DNA of 64,000 nt from Pseudomonas sp. UBA1879 (GCF_002338065.1 NZ_DDHJ01000001.1:327962-391961), one strand, 5' to 3'. Positions 55,066-63,400 are shown, counted from the first letter of the stretch. Translations and numbers: made by a program. The notes: generated from the letters alone by a model not told the origin.

Positions 55066-55245
55066 TTACTTTTTACCGAGGGAGATCTGTTTCGAGGTAC
55101 CGAAGGTCTGGCCACTGACGCCTTTGGCGATCTGCTGGATTTCTCCACCGGATTTCAGGAAAGCGGCGATTTGTGCGTTGATCGAATCGCTGGTCTCAAC
55201 GGCAGGAGCTGGCTTGGCTTTCGAGTTGGATGCTTTTACGCGCAT
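55066..55245 (-). CDS. 59-aa conserved-looking small protein
   Basis: On the minus strand the frame reads M-R-V-K-A-S-N-S-K-A-K-P-A-P-A-V-E-T-S-D, then S-I-N-A-Q-I-A-A-F-L-K-S-G-G-E-I-Q-Q-I and A-K-G-V-S-G-Q-T-F-G-T-S-K-Q-I-S-L-G-K-K. It has a basic Pro/Ala-rich N-tail, a central helix and a Gly-containing C-terminus. Codon use is good and it stops cleanly with TAA. The ribosome site (AGGTTAAT) is weak. No family recalled with certainty; its size and charge suit a small nucleic-acid or ribosome associated factor, which is inference. Confidence 0.75.
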   Translation of the reverse strand: MRVKASNSKAKPAPAVETSDSINAQIAAFLKSGGEIQQIAKGVSGQTFGTSKQISLGKK

Positions 55246-55625
55246 GGCTGCTATTAACCTATATAAAATTAATACGGCCGGCCATCTTATCCGAATGCGC
55301 AGAAAATTGCGCGGCCAATGAGCGGCGCTGTTCGCGAGTCAATCTTTTCGGCGACGCTCATCATGCCTTGAAAATATCGGCTAACTGTCTGTTTTAATTG
55401 CCCGCATGGGTGCTGAGCGCGTCGTATTGTGGAGAAAAAATACCCTCCGAAATGAACGAGACGGTCTGACGAATGGAAAGCGATAGGTCGGTATCGGCGC
55501 TGTGTATGGACCCGGCACCTTGATTTTCAAGGCTTGCAGGGCCGCTGTGAATCGGCTGTCGCCCGACGGGGCCAGCCGTCGCCAATCTCGGGTAGAATGC
55601 CGCCACGCAATGAGGGTATTTGGAC
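55246..55625. other. divergent intergenic region
   Basis: A 380-base gap between the 59-aa gene (leftward) and cvfB (rightward). An A/T-rich stretch (55252-55275, minus-strand TATATA) suits the small gene's promoter. TAGAAT at about 55593 could be the cvfB -10. I see no repeat or convincing ORF. Confidence 0.5.
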
Positions 55626-56462
55626 ATGGCTTTAGTCGGGCGCTACAACAGTTTGCAAGTGGTCAAACACACGAATTTCGGTTTATACCTGGACGGTGCG
55701 CAGGACGGCGAAATATTACTGCCCAACCGCTATATCCCAAAAGATATTCCCAGCGAAGACGAGGACTGGTTAAACGTTTTCATTTATCTGGACAGTGATG
55801 ACAAGTTAATTGCCACCACGGAAAAGCCGAAAGTACAGGTCGGTGAGTTTGCCAGTCTCAAAGTCGTGGAAGTCAACAGCATTGGTATTTTCCTGGACTG
55901 GGGCCTGCCAAAGGATTTACTGCTGCCGTATTCCGAGGAAAAGCGCCCGCTCAAAGCCGGGGATTACTGCGTCGTGCATGTGTACCTCGACAAACACACC
56001 CGTCGCATCACCGCCACGTCGCGCCTGGACCGTTACCTGGACAAAATCCCGGCCAACTACGCGGTGGGTCAGGAAGTAGACCTGCTGGTGGTCGAAGAAA
56101 CGGCCATGGGTTTCAAGGCTGTGATCAACAACAAGCATTGGGGCCTGATACACAAGAATGAAGTGTTCAAATTCCTGCGCTCCGGCAAACAGGAAAAAGG
56201 CTTCATCAAGGAAATACGCAGTGACGGCAACATCAGCCTCAGTCTGCAACCGGTGGGCGAACAACTGGCGAGCAGCCTGAACACGAAGATTCTCGCTACG
56301 TTACGTCAGAACAACGGCGTGCTGCCGGTCAGCGACAAGAGCGATCCTGCAGTCATCAGCAACTTGTTCGGGGTCAGCAAAGGCAACTTCAAAAAAGCCA
56401 TCGGCGCCTTGTACAAGCAGGGCCAAATCGTGATCCACGCGGACCGCATCGAATTGGTCTGA
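55626..56462 (+). CDS. cvfB: S1 RNA-binding protein, CvfB family
   Basis: A 278-residue protein with three OB/S1-type segments (about 5-65, 70-130, 145-210: G-E-I-L-L-P-N-R-Y-I-P; D-L-L-L-P; G-L-I-H-K-N-E-V) and a C-terminal winged helix (I-S-N-L-F-G-V-S-K-G-N-F-K-K-A-I-G-A-L-Y-K). That is the architecture of CvfB/YitL, which in S. aureus binds RNA and affects virulence-gene expression. The role in Pseudomonas is not established. ATG 55626 follows GAGGG. Confidence 0.85.
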   Translation: MALVGRYNSLQVVKHTNFGLYLDGAQDGEILLPNRYIPKDIPSEDEDWLNVFIYLDSDDKLIATTEKPKVQVGEFASLKVVEVNSIGIFLDWGLPKDLLLPYSEEKRPLKAGDYCVVHVYLDKHTRRITATSRLDRYLDKIPANYAVGQEVDLLVVEETAMGFKAVINNKHWGLIHKNEVFKFLRSGKQEKGFIKEIRSDGNISLSLQPVGEQLASSLNTKILATLRQNNGVLPVSDKSDPAVISNLFGVSKGNFKKAIGALYKQGQIVIHADRIELV

Positions 56463-56564
56463 GGGCAGGCGCGCGCTTGGCCACGGCAGCGACCGGCCAA
56501 GCGCTCCTTGAGACTGACGCATCGGCATCGCGGTCCAGCGCGGCCTCAGGATTATTTGCGCTGC

Positions 56565-56945
56565 CTACTTCTGCACAAAACTCGCAAAGCTCAGGTGCGC
56601 CCCGTTCGGTCGCATGTCCTTGAGGTACGAATCCTTGTCCGCCGACAGCTCCAGGCTGACCGTGGACTTGCGTTTGCCTTCATTGCGGATCACCACGCCG
56701 TCTTTCTGTTCGCGCAGGAATCGGGTGGTCACTTTCAGATGAATCAGCTCGTCGGAGGCTGGCGTGTGCAGCAGCAAGTGCAGCCACTCGTACTGACCGA
56801 CCGCCAGGCGCGCCACCGGCAGGTCGAACCACCAGATGTTGCGCTTGGGATCGAGGACGGCGAAGTGGGTATTGTTGGTGCCCAGAACGGCACCCCCCAG
56901 TTGCTCATTGCGGCGCGCGATGGCTTGTTGCTTGTCGAGTTTCAT
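56565..56945 (-). CDS. hypothetical protein
   Basis: A 126-residue soluble protein that I do not recognise. It starts M-K-L-D-K-Q-Q-A-I-A-R-R-N-E-Q-L-G-G and contains W-W-F-D-L-P-V-A-R-L, suggesting a compact alpha/beta fold. ATG 56945 after CAGGACC is preferred over the in-frame ATG at 56984. It is convergent with cvfB and no operon partner is visible. Confidence 0.7.
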   Translation of the reverse strand: MKLDKQQAIARRNEQLGGAVLGTNNTHFAVLDPKRNIWWFDLPVARLAVGQYEWLHLLLHTPASDELIHLKVTTRFLREQKDGVVIRNEGKRKSTVSLELSADKDSYLKDMRPNGAHLSFASFVQK

Positions 56946-57223
56946 AACGGTCCTGTGTAGCGCTGTCTTGTGACCCGGTGCCACGACGCTCGCTTGAGCG
57001 TGAAGGCGTAATCGCTGGGCACCCTGGGTGGGTGCCTCCCGGTTCGGCCGCGCATTCTCCGGGGTTGTCGCGCAAACATAAAGGCCAAACTTCAGCCTCG
57101 AGACGAACTGTCTTGAAGCTGCGAAAAAAAAGCGCGGTAAATATTTGAAACTCTGGAGAACGGGATCGGGTCAATTTTTATGTCGAGGTTATGACACCTG
57201 ATTTTTACCGAGGAGAAACAACG

Positions 57224-57415
57224 ATGAGCAGCACTGGCGATAAAATCAAAGGCACCGCTAACGAAGCAGTCGGTAACATCAAGCAAGGCGTAGGCAAAGC
57301 CACTGGCAATGACAAGCTGCGCGCTGAAGGCAAAGCGCAGGAAGTCAAAGGTGAAGTCCAGAAGAAAGTCGGCGATGCCAAAGACGCTGTTAAAAAAGGC
57401 GTCGACAAGCACTGA
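57224..57415 (+). CDS. CsbD-family stress protein
   Basis: A 63-residue protein of the CsbD family: M-S-S-T-G-D-K-I-K-G-T-A-N-E-A-V-G-N-I-K then K-A-T-G-N-D-K-L-R-A-E-G-K-A-Q-E-V-K-G. CsbD proteins are small, highly charged, helical proteins induced by osmotic or general stress in many bacteria; in Pseudomonas this may involve AlgU, but no clear sigma-22 promoter is recognisable here. A strong GAGGAG site supports the start. Followed by a 12-bp hairpin. Confidence 0.88.
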   Translation: MSSTGDKIKGTANEAVGNIKQGVGKATGNDKLRAEGKAQEVKGEVQKKVGDAKDAVKKGVDKH

Positions 57416-57473
57416 CGGCCTGCATGCCTGAGCTTCAGGTGTTTCAAGAAGCCTCATGCGAATAGTGTCATCC

Positions 57474-57501
57474 ACAGCGGCCATCCTTCGATGGCCGCTG
57501 T
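57474..57501 (+). terminator. strong hairpin after csbD
   Basis: acagcggccatc / gatggccgctgt, a perfect 12-bp stem with a CTTC loop, 59 bases after the csbD stop. No T-run; may be a stabiliser or a Rho-assisted end. Confidence 0.6.
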
Positions 57502-57576
57502 CGTGTCCGGCCCTCGCCGGCCAGCATCAGACATCCTGAAACGTATCCGTGGTGGCAAAAGTGCTTAACTGAATGT

Positions 57577-57602
57577 AAAAAGCCGCCCCGCCGCGGGGGG
57601 CA
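57577..57602 (-). terminator. minus-strand terminator-like hairpin without a known gene
   Basis: A GC-rich stem (gcc-g-cccc with ggggggc) is bounded on the left by AAAAA, so on the minus strand it reads as hairpin plus TTTTT. No minus-strand protein gene lies upstream of it for nearly 2 kb. Confidence 0.4.
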
Positions 57603-57679
57603 TACGGAATTCCAAAGCGTTTGCCTGCTCGTATAGGTAAATGTGCTTCAAATACGTCTACGTCGCGAAAGGAGACGCC

Positions 57680-58693
57680 ATGATATTCCCGGATTTGCGC
57701 CAGCTACGTGTGAGAGCCGTGTTGGTCAGAACGGTCAAAGAGTTTCTCGACGACGAAATGTCGACTTACGCTTCGGCGTTGGCGTACCAGATGTTGTTCT
57801 CGCTGTTCCCGTTCTTGTTGTTCCTGATTGCCTTGATCGGCTTCCTGCATTTGCCCGACTTCTTCAGTTGGCTGCGCTTGCAGTCGGAACTGGTCTTGCC
57901 ACCGGTGGCGCTGGATCAGGTCAATCCCGTGATCGACCAGCTGCAACAATCCAAGGGCGGCCTGCTGTCCATCGGTATCGTCATCGCCCTGTGGAGTGCG
58001 TCGGCAGGCGTGCGACTGATGATGAGCGCGATGAACGCAGCGTACGACGTCGTTGAGGGGCGGCCAGCGTGGAAACGCCTCCCGTTGTCAGTGTTGTACA
58101 CCGTGGGTTTTGCCGGGATGTTACTGACCACGGCGGCGCTGATGGTCACCGGCCCTCAGGTGATGGGTTGGCTGGCGGCACAAATCGGCATGGAAGACTT
58201 CATTGTCACCCTGTGGACGCTGCTGCGGTGGCCGGTGATCATCATTCTGCTGATGGTCTCGGTGGCGACCATGTATTACCTGATGCCCGATGTGAAACAG
58301 GAATTCCGTTTCATCACGCCCGGTTCGGTGCTGGCAGTGGTGGTGTGGATTGTGGCTTCGCTGGGCTTTGCGTATTACGTCAAGACGTTCGCTAACTACG
58401 ACGCCATGTACGGCAGCATCGGGGCAATCATCGTGCTGCTGCTGTATTTCTATATTTCCGCCTCGGTGTTGCTGTTGGGCGCTGAGATGAATGCGGTGAT
58501 CGAACACATGTCCCAAGAGGGCAAGGCTAAAGGCGAGAAAATCGCAGGCGACGGTGGCGAGAATGCCGACGGCGATACGGTCATCGCCAAGCAGCATGTC
58601 TCGGGACTGGGTCGAGATCACTCTCACGACCACGACCACACCTACGAACCGGCGCTGCAACCTTTGCAACCGTTAAAAACCGACAAACCCTGA
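57680..58693 (+). CDS. YihY/BrkB-family membrane protein with His-rich tail
   Basis: A 337-residue inner-membrane protein with six helices and the YihY/BrkB core (S-A-L-A-Y-Q-M-L-F-S-L-F-P-F near 31, G-A-I-I-V-L-L-L-Y-F-Y near 250). The function of this family is unproven; it was once called RNase BN. The C-terminal 50 residues are acidic and contain H-S-H-D-H-D-H, a likely metal-binding cluster unusual for the family. ATG 57680 follows AAAGGAG. Confidence 0.85.
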   Translation: MIFPDLRQLRVRAVLVRTVKEFLDDEMSTYASALAYQMLFSLFPFLLFLIALIGFLHLPDFFSWLRLQSELVLPPVALDQVNPVIDQLQQSKGGLLSIGIVIALWSASAGVRLMMSAMNAAYDVVEGRPAWKRLPLSVLYTVGFAGMLLTTAALMVTGPQVMGWLAAQIGMEDFIVTLWTLLRWPVIIILLMVSVATMYYLMPDVKQEFRFITPGSVLAVVVWIVASLGFAYYVKTFANYDAMYGSIGAIIVLLLYFYISASVLLLGAEMNAVIEHMSQEGKAKGEKIAGDGGENADGDTVIAKQHVSGLGRDHSHDHDHTYEPALQPLQPLKTDKP

Positions 58694-58753
58694 TCGATCC
58701 CATGGCAGGATGCGCAGCTCTCCGGCGCATCTGCCCTTTCGAAAGGCCCTTCC

Positions 58754-59293
58754 ATGATTCGAGAAATTCTGAAAATGGGTGACGAGCGCCTGCTGCGTGT
58801 CGCGCCCCCCGTACCGCGCCCGATGTTTGGCTCTCGCGAGCTGCAGACCCTGATCGACGACATGTTCGAAACCATGCACAGCGTCGGTGGCGTGGGGCTC
58901 GCAGCGCCACAAATTGGCGTGGATTTGCAACTGGTGATTTTCGGGTTCGAGCGCAGTGAACGCTATCCGCAAGCGGAGGCCGTGCCGCAGACCATCTTGC
59001 TCAATCCGCTGATCACGCCTTTGGAGCCGACCGTGGAGGAGGGCTGGGAAGGGTGCTTATCGGTGCCGGGTCTCAGGGGCGTGGTGGAGCGCTACGAGCA
59101 CATTCGCTACGAAGGCTTCGATCCCGCCGGGCAGGCCATTCAGCGCGAGGCCCGCGGGTTCCACGCGCGGGTGGTGCAACATGAATGCGATCACCTGATC
59201 GGCCGCCTGTACCCCTCGCGGGTCAAAGACTTCACCCGCTTTGGGTTCACCGAGGTGCTGTTCCCCAACATGGACCCGAATGCGGACGATTGA
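58754..59293 (+). CDS. def: peptide deformylase
   Basis: A 179-residue metallo-deformylase that removes the formyl group from nascent N-terminal Met. All three motifs are present: G-V-G-L-A-A-P-Q-I-G (about 44-53), E-G-C-L-S-V-P-G (about 97-104) and Q-H-E-C-D-H-L (about 140-146, two His zinc ligands and the catalytic Glu). Many Pseudomonas have two def genes; this one is outside the fmt-def pair as judged from its neighbours. It starts 60 bases after the BrkB-type gene and may be co-transcribed. Confidence 0.92.
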   Translation: MIREILKMGDERLLRVAPPVPRPMFGSRELQTLIDDMFETMHSVGGVGLAAPQIGVDLQLVIFGFERSERYPQAEAVPQTILLNPLITPLEPTVEEGWEGCLSVPGLRGVVERYEHIRYEGFDPAGQAIQREARGFHARVVQHECDHLIGRLYPSRVKDFTRFGFTEVLFPNMDPNADD

Positions 59294-59322
59294 TCCGTGG
59301 GCATGAATGGAACACGATCAGA

Positions 59323-59351
59323 CGGTGGGAGCCAGCAAGCCGGTTCCCACC
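59323..59351. repeat. decayed family E REP / compact hairpin
   Basis: ggtgggagcc and cggttcccacc surround a short loop, giving a hairpin that contains the family E core in condensed form. It lies between convergent genes def and the methyltransferase-like gene and may terminate def. Confidence 0.55.
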
Positions 59352-59387
59352 GATGTTTTTGCGTTCAACAGGACATGTTCTTCCAGC

Positions 59388-60230
59388 CTATTTAACCGGC
59401 TTGACGAAGCGCAGCGTCATCCGGTCTGACTCACCAATGGCCAGATACTTGTCCTTGTCCTGATCGCCTTTGACCAACGCCGGTGGCAGGGTCCAGACCC
59501 CGTCAGGGTAGTCTTTGGTGTCTTTGGGATTGGCGTTGACTTCACTCTGGCCGGTCAGCTTGAAGCCCGCTGTCTCGGCCAGCTTCACCACATAATCGGT
59601 GGGCAGGTAGCCGTTATTTTCATTGTCCTTGGCGGTGGTCCCTGGTTTGGCCCGGTGATCGACCACGCCCAATGTCCCCCCTGGTTTCAGCACGTCGTAA
59701 AACGCCTTGAACGTCGCCGCTTCGTTGCCGGCGTCGACCCAGTTATGCACGTTACGAAACGTCAGCACGGTGTCCGCCGAGCCCGGTTTGCCGAAGACCG
59801 GCGCCTGGGGCGTGTACGCCACAACGTCGACCTTGCCGTAATGCGCGGGGTCGGCGGCGTACTTCTGCCTCAGGGTTTCAGCAGATTTTTTCGCTTCGCC
59901 GTTCTCGGATGGGTCAACGATCGCCGCGACGTAATGCCCGTTGTCCTTGAGCAGCGGGGCGAGCAGTTCGCTGTACCAGCCGTTGCCCGGTGTGATTTCA
60001 ATAACGGTCTGGTCCGTGCGCACGCCAAAGAACGTCAGCGTCTGTTGCGGATGCCGGTACTGATCGCGGGCGGCATTCTTGGGCACGCGCCAGTTGCCAT
60101 TCAGCACGGCAGCGAACTGTTCTTGGCTGATGTTCGACGTTGACGCATCGGTGGAGGCAGCCGTGGCAGCAGTGGCCAGGGATGACCCGAAAAGAGCCGC
60201 GAGGGAAAGAGTCAACAGCGTCGTGTTCAT
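59388..60230 (-). CDS. exported methyltransferase-like protein (COG4798)
   Basis: A 280-residue protein. From ATG 60230 it begins with a clear signal peptide (M-N-T-T-L-L-T-L-S-L...A-T-A-A-T-A-A) and continues with a class I SAM-methyltransferase fold (V-I-E-I-T-P-G-N-G-W-Y-S-E-L-L-A-P near 78-94; D-P-S-E-N-G; F-R-N-V-H-N-W). Such enzymes normally act in the cytoplasm, so an exported version would lack SAM unless supplied otherwise; it may bind another ligand. The longer frame to 60482 is unlikely coding. Confidence 0.8.
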   Translation of the reverse strand: MNTTLLTLSLAALFGSSLATAATAASTDASTSNISQEQFAAVLNGNWRVPKNAARDQYRHPQQTLTFFGVRTDQTVIEITPGNGWYSELLAPLLKDNGHYVAAIVDPSENGEAKKSAETLRQKYAADPAHYGKVDVVAYTPQAPVFGKPGSADTVLTFRNVHNWVDAGNEAATFKAFYDVLKPGGTLGVVDHRAKPGTTAKDNENNGYLPTDYVVKLAETAGFKLTGQSEVNANPKDTKDYPDGVWTLPPALVKGDQDKDKYLAIGESDRMTLRFVKPVK

Positions 60231-60473
60231 GTGCGTCCCGTTCAACGGCAGGAAGTGATGCCCGAGGCTAGCACGCAGGGTTTGCGGCCGGGTGGCACAT
60301 TTGGTTTGGAGGTCATAACCAAACGATCTACATGTTTTTTGGTCTTGATGTACAACGACGCTACACGCATGTGCAGAATCGCCTACCTGCTTTTCATCTG
60401 TGCAGGGCCTGAACGGTTTGACGGTTATCGGACTCCGTTCAACCCCTTCACGCCCGAACCCCGGAACCCAGAC

Positions 60474-61253
60474 ATGGCTCAAGGCTACGCAGAATTACAG
60501 ATGTACGTTGCCCCCGACCGTGTACGCGACGCGCAGGAGCAGTGGCTGAACGCTGCACTGGCCTTGCTCGGCGCAGAACGCCTGGACGCTAGCGCCCTCG
60601 ACCTCCCGCAGCTATGGCTGTCGCCGCGTCTGCTGATCGCGCAGACCTGCGGTTATCCGCTGATGACGCAACTGCGCGGGCAGGTCCAAGTGGTCGGGCG
60701 GCCGGTGTACCAACTCCCCCACAGCGCCGATGGCAAACACTGCAGCGTGCTGGTCGCGCATGCTGATGACCCTCGGCAGCGCCTTGAAGATTTCCGCGGC
60801 AGCCATGGTCTGCTCAATTCCCAAGACTCCAATTCCGGCATGAACCTGTTTCGCCACGCGTTGGCGCCGTTGCACGCGGGCGGGGCGTTTTTCTCCCGGG
60901 TGTCGTTGACAGGCGGCCACCGCAACAGCCTGGCCGAGATCAAGGCAAAGCGAGGGGATCTGGCGTCGATCGACAGCGTAACCTTCGATTACCTGGCGCG
61001 CGACCACAGCGATGAAGTCGCCGGGCTGAAGGTGATCGCGCGCACCGCCGACGGCCCGTGCCTGCCCTATATCACCCGCGTTGGCGCAGATGCTCAGGCC
61101 ATTCTGGACGCGCTGAATCAGGTGCTCCAGGCGTTGCCGGAGGTCGCGCAAGTGCTGGCCATTCGTGAAGTGCTACCGGCCAGCGAAGCGGATTACCAGG
61201 TGCTGCTCGACTACGAACAGCACGCGCGCGCTCAGGGATTGCCTACGCTGTGA
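60474..61253 (+). CDS. PhnD-like phosphate/phosphonate-binding protein without signal peptide
   Basis: A 259-residue type 2 periplasmic-binding fold of the phosphate/phosphite/phosphonate group: Q-T-C-G-Y-P-L near 61-67, D-S-N-S-G-M-N near 116-122 and I-D-S-V-T-F-D-Y-L-A near 164-173. The ATG at 60474 gives no signal peptide, and the frame further upstream gives none either. It may be a cytoplasmic ligand-binding protein or an enzyme-like descendant. No permease or ATPase gene lies nearby. Confidence 0.78.
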   Translation: MAQGYAELQMYVAPDRVRDAQEQWLNAALALLGAERLDASALDLPQLWLSPRLLIAQTCGYPLMTQLRGQVQVVGRPVYQLPHSADGKHCSVLVAHADDPRQRLEDFRGSHGLLNSQDSNSGMNLFRHALAPLHAGGAFFSRVSLTGGHRNSLAEIKAKRGDLASIDSVTFDYLARDHSDEVAGLKVIARTADGPCLPYITRVGADAQAILDALNQVLQALPEVAQVLAIREVLPASEADYQVLLDYEQHARAQGLPTL

Positions 61254-61416
61254 GCGAGTGCGTCCTGATCAGGGCGTCAGCCTGTGTGAAAAAACTGAAA
61301 CCTGTGACCTGCGTGCGGGTCTGGAATGAAACCTGCGCTGTGCCTGACCCGACTGAGCCCATTGTGCAAGTGGGCTTGGCTTACGACGATTTGACCGACC
61401 CTGACGAGAGACGACC

Positions 61417-62430
61417 ATGACATCGATCAAACACCTGCTGGGCGGCTCCCTGCTCGCGCTGGCGATCCTGACCCAGCCCGCGCACAGCGCCGAGAAGACC
61501 ACGCCCATTCACTTCGGTGACATCACCTGGGAGAGCGGCAGCCTCATTACCGAAATCCTGCGCACCATCGTCGAGAAGGGCTACGGCTACCCGACCGACA
61601 AGCTGCCGGGCAGCACGGTCAGCCTTGAGGCCGCGCTGGCCAAAAACGACATTCAGGTGATTGGGGAAGAATGGGCAGGCCGCAGTCCGGCGTGGGTCAA
61701 GGCCGAGTCTGAAGGCAAAGTGCACGGCCTGGGCAATATCGTCAAAGGCGCCACCGAAGGGTGGTGGGTGCCGGAATTCGTGATCAAGGGCGACCCGGAA
61801 AAGGGCATCAAACCCTTGGCGCCGGACCTCAAATCGGTGGCCGATCTGCCCAAATACAAAGACGTGTTCAAAGACCCGGAAGACCCGAGCAAGGGCCGCT
61901 TCCTCAACAGCCCGACCGGCTGGACCTCTGAGATCGTCAACACGCAGAAGCTCAAGGCCTACAAACTCAATGACAGTTACGTAAACTTCCGAACCGGCTC
62001 TGGCGCGGCACTGGACGCGGAAATTGCTTCGTCGATTCGTCGCGGTAAACCGGTGCTGTTTTACTACTGGTCGCCAACGCCGCTGCTGGGCCGCTTCAAG
62101 CTGATCAAGCTGGAAGAGCCGCCGTTCAACGAAGCCGCGTGGAAAACCTTGTCCGACGCCAGCAACCCCAATCCGATTGGCTCTGCCTCGTTGGCTGCGC
62201 ATCTGGCTATTGGCGTGTCCGAGCCGTTCAACAAGCAATATCCGGAATTGGTGAGCTTCTTCGAGAAAGTCGATCTGCCCATCGATCAGTTGAACAAAAC
62301 CTTGGGCGAGATGAGCGAAAAACGCCTGGAGCCAGATGCCGTGGCCAAGACCTTCCTCAAAGCTCACCCGGAGATCTGGACGCCGTGGGTGCCTGCTGAC
62401 GTCGCGAAGAAAGTGACGGCAGGGTTGTAA
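61417..62430 (+). CDS. orphan glycine-betaine/choline-type binding protein
   Basis: A 337-residue periplasmic binding protein with signal peptide (M-T-S-I-K-H-L-L-G-G...P-A-H-S-A). The mature part has the OpuAC/ProX pattern (I-H-F-G-D-I-T-W-E-S-G near 31; W-A-G-R near 87; W-W-V-P near 114; Y-Y-W-S-P-T near 213), with tryptophans that build an aromatic cage for quaternary amines. There are no transporter genes beside it; Pseudomonas often uses such orphan binders (e.g. CaiX, BetX) with a shared CbcWV permease. The ligand is inferred. Confidence 0.85.
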   Translation: MTSIKHLLGGSLLALAILTQPAHSAEKTTPIHFGDITWESGSLITEILRTIVEKGYGYPTDKLPGSTVSLEAALAKNDIQVIGEEWAGRSPAWVKAESEGKVHGLGNIVKGATEGWWVPEFVIKGDPEKGIKPLAPDLKSVADLPKYKDVFKDPEDPSKGRFLNSPTGWTSEIVNTQKLKAYKLNDSYVNFRTGSGAALDAEIASSIRRGKPVLFYYWSPTPLLGRFKLIKLEEPPFNEAAWKTLSDASNPNPIGSASLAAHLAIGVSEPFNKQYPELVSFFEKVDLPIDQLNKTLGEMSEKRLEPDAVAKTFLKAHPEIWTPWVPADVAKKVTAGL

Positions 62431-62450
62431 GCGTTTCGAGCGATTTTCCT

Positions 62451-62540
62451 TTGTGGACGTGAGCTTGCCCATCAAGACGGATGTTCCACACCACGGTGGT
62501 GTGGAGGTACTGAAGCCTTCTTGAGCACGCTCACTTCCTA
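62451..62540. repeat. decayed family C REP pair with an extra palindrome in the loop
   Basis: Left arm tgtggacgtgagcttgccca, right arm cttcttgagcacgctcactt then ccta. Between them a perfect palindrome occupies 62485-62505 (10-base arm tccacaccac, centre g, then its complement). Lies in the 294-base gap after the binding protein gene; the rest of the gap is unremarkable. Confidence 0.6.
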
Positions 62541-62724
62541 CCGTGCCAAGCACCCAGCCTGCAATCTCTTTTCAACCTTTGCCCCGCTGCTGTGGTCTCA
62601 TCCTTGACGTACTGCTCACTGCACACGGGCCCGCGCTACATGGGCTGGTAAACCGTTGCTCAGCTGCTAGCGTTCGGGAAGTCAGTGAGTTGATCACGCA
62701 GATAAAAGTCGCCGGGGAGAGGAC

Positions 62725-63336
62725 ATGGAATACCGCAGATCGACGGCGTTGACGTTGAGGAAAGTGGCCGTTGTGGGGCTGTTCGGGGCATTGGTGGGGG
62801 CGTCAGGGTGGGTGCAGGCGGGTTACGTTAATCCAGGCCATGCGCAACGGGTGTATGCCCAGGCCGGTGACGTCCCTTCGCAGCCGTCTGCCTTGCCGCT
62901 AACGCCGCCAGCCGCCCAGTCCCCGACGTCTCCCACCTCGCCCTCAACGGCGCTGGCGTTCGTCAAGGATCGGCATTTGGGAGAAAGCCTCGGTTGGCTG
63001 GGTTACCAAGTGGCATCACGTACGGTGACGTTCACCACCCTCGTTGAAACGGTCGGCCGCACCAAGGCTCAGGAAATCGTCCAGGACGAGCTTCAATATC
63101 TGCAGCCGCAGTATCAGCAACAGTGGGATCAGAACCTTGCCGCAGCCTACTCGGCCTCGTTCACTCCTGAAGAACTGATCGCCCTCGATGCTGGCGACCC
63201 GCCCCCCGATGTCGCCAACAAGTTCCGCGCCAAACAGCGCGACGTCGGCATGGACATGAAAGGCCGATCCAGCGAGCTGCTGAAGGTGTACGTGTCGACT
63301 GCGCTGGACAACGCACTGAAAAAAGCCAAGCCTTGA
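62725..63336 (+). CDS. exported hypothetical protein (DUF2059-like end)
   Basis: A 203-residue protein with an N-terminal signal/anchor (A-V-V-G-L-F-G-A-L-V-G-A...Q-A), a Pro/Ser-rich linker (P-P-A-A-Q-S-P-T-S-P-T-S-P-S, about 62-75) and a helical C-terminal domain containing A-A-Y-S-A-S-F-T-P-E-E-L-I-A, like the core of DUF2059 proteins. Probably periplasmic. A purine-rich GGGGAGAGGA sits just before the ATG. It is followed by the deaminase gene with 64 bases between, likely co-transcribed. Confidence 0.7.
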   Translation: MEYRRSTALTLRKVAVVGLFGALVGASGWVQAGYVNPGHAQRVYAQAGDVPSQPSALPLTPPAAQSPTSPTSPSTALAFVKDRHLGESLGWLGYQVASRTVTFTTLVETVGRTKAQEIVQDELQYLQPQYQQQWDQNLAAAYSASFTPEELIALDAGDPPPDVANKFRAKQRDVGMDMKGRSSELLKVYVSTALDNALKKAKP

Positions 63337-63400
63337 GCCGTCGGGCCTGACGAGCAACGCCCGACGCATTCTTTTTTGATCGACACGGCAAGGAGAGACC

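Noticed and set aside
54991..55257. 88-codon frame on the + strand
   Set aside because: It is the shadow of the 59-aa minus-strand gene, which has the better protein composition and stop.
55394..55627. 77-codon frame on the minus strand upstream of cvfB
   Set aside because: It covers the cvfB promoter and has no ribosome site or similarity.
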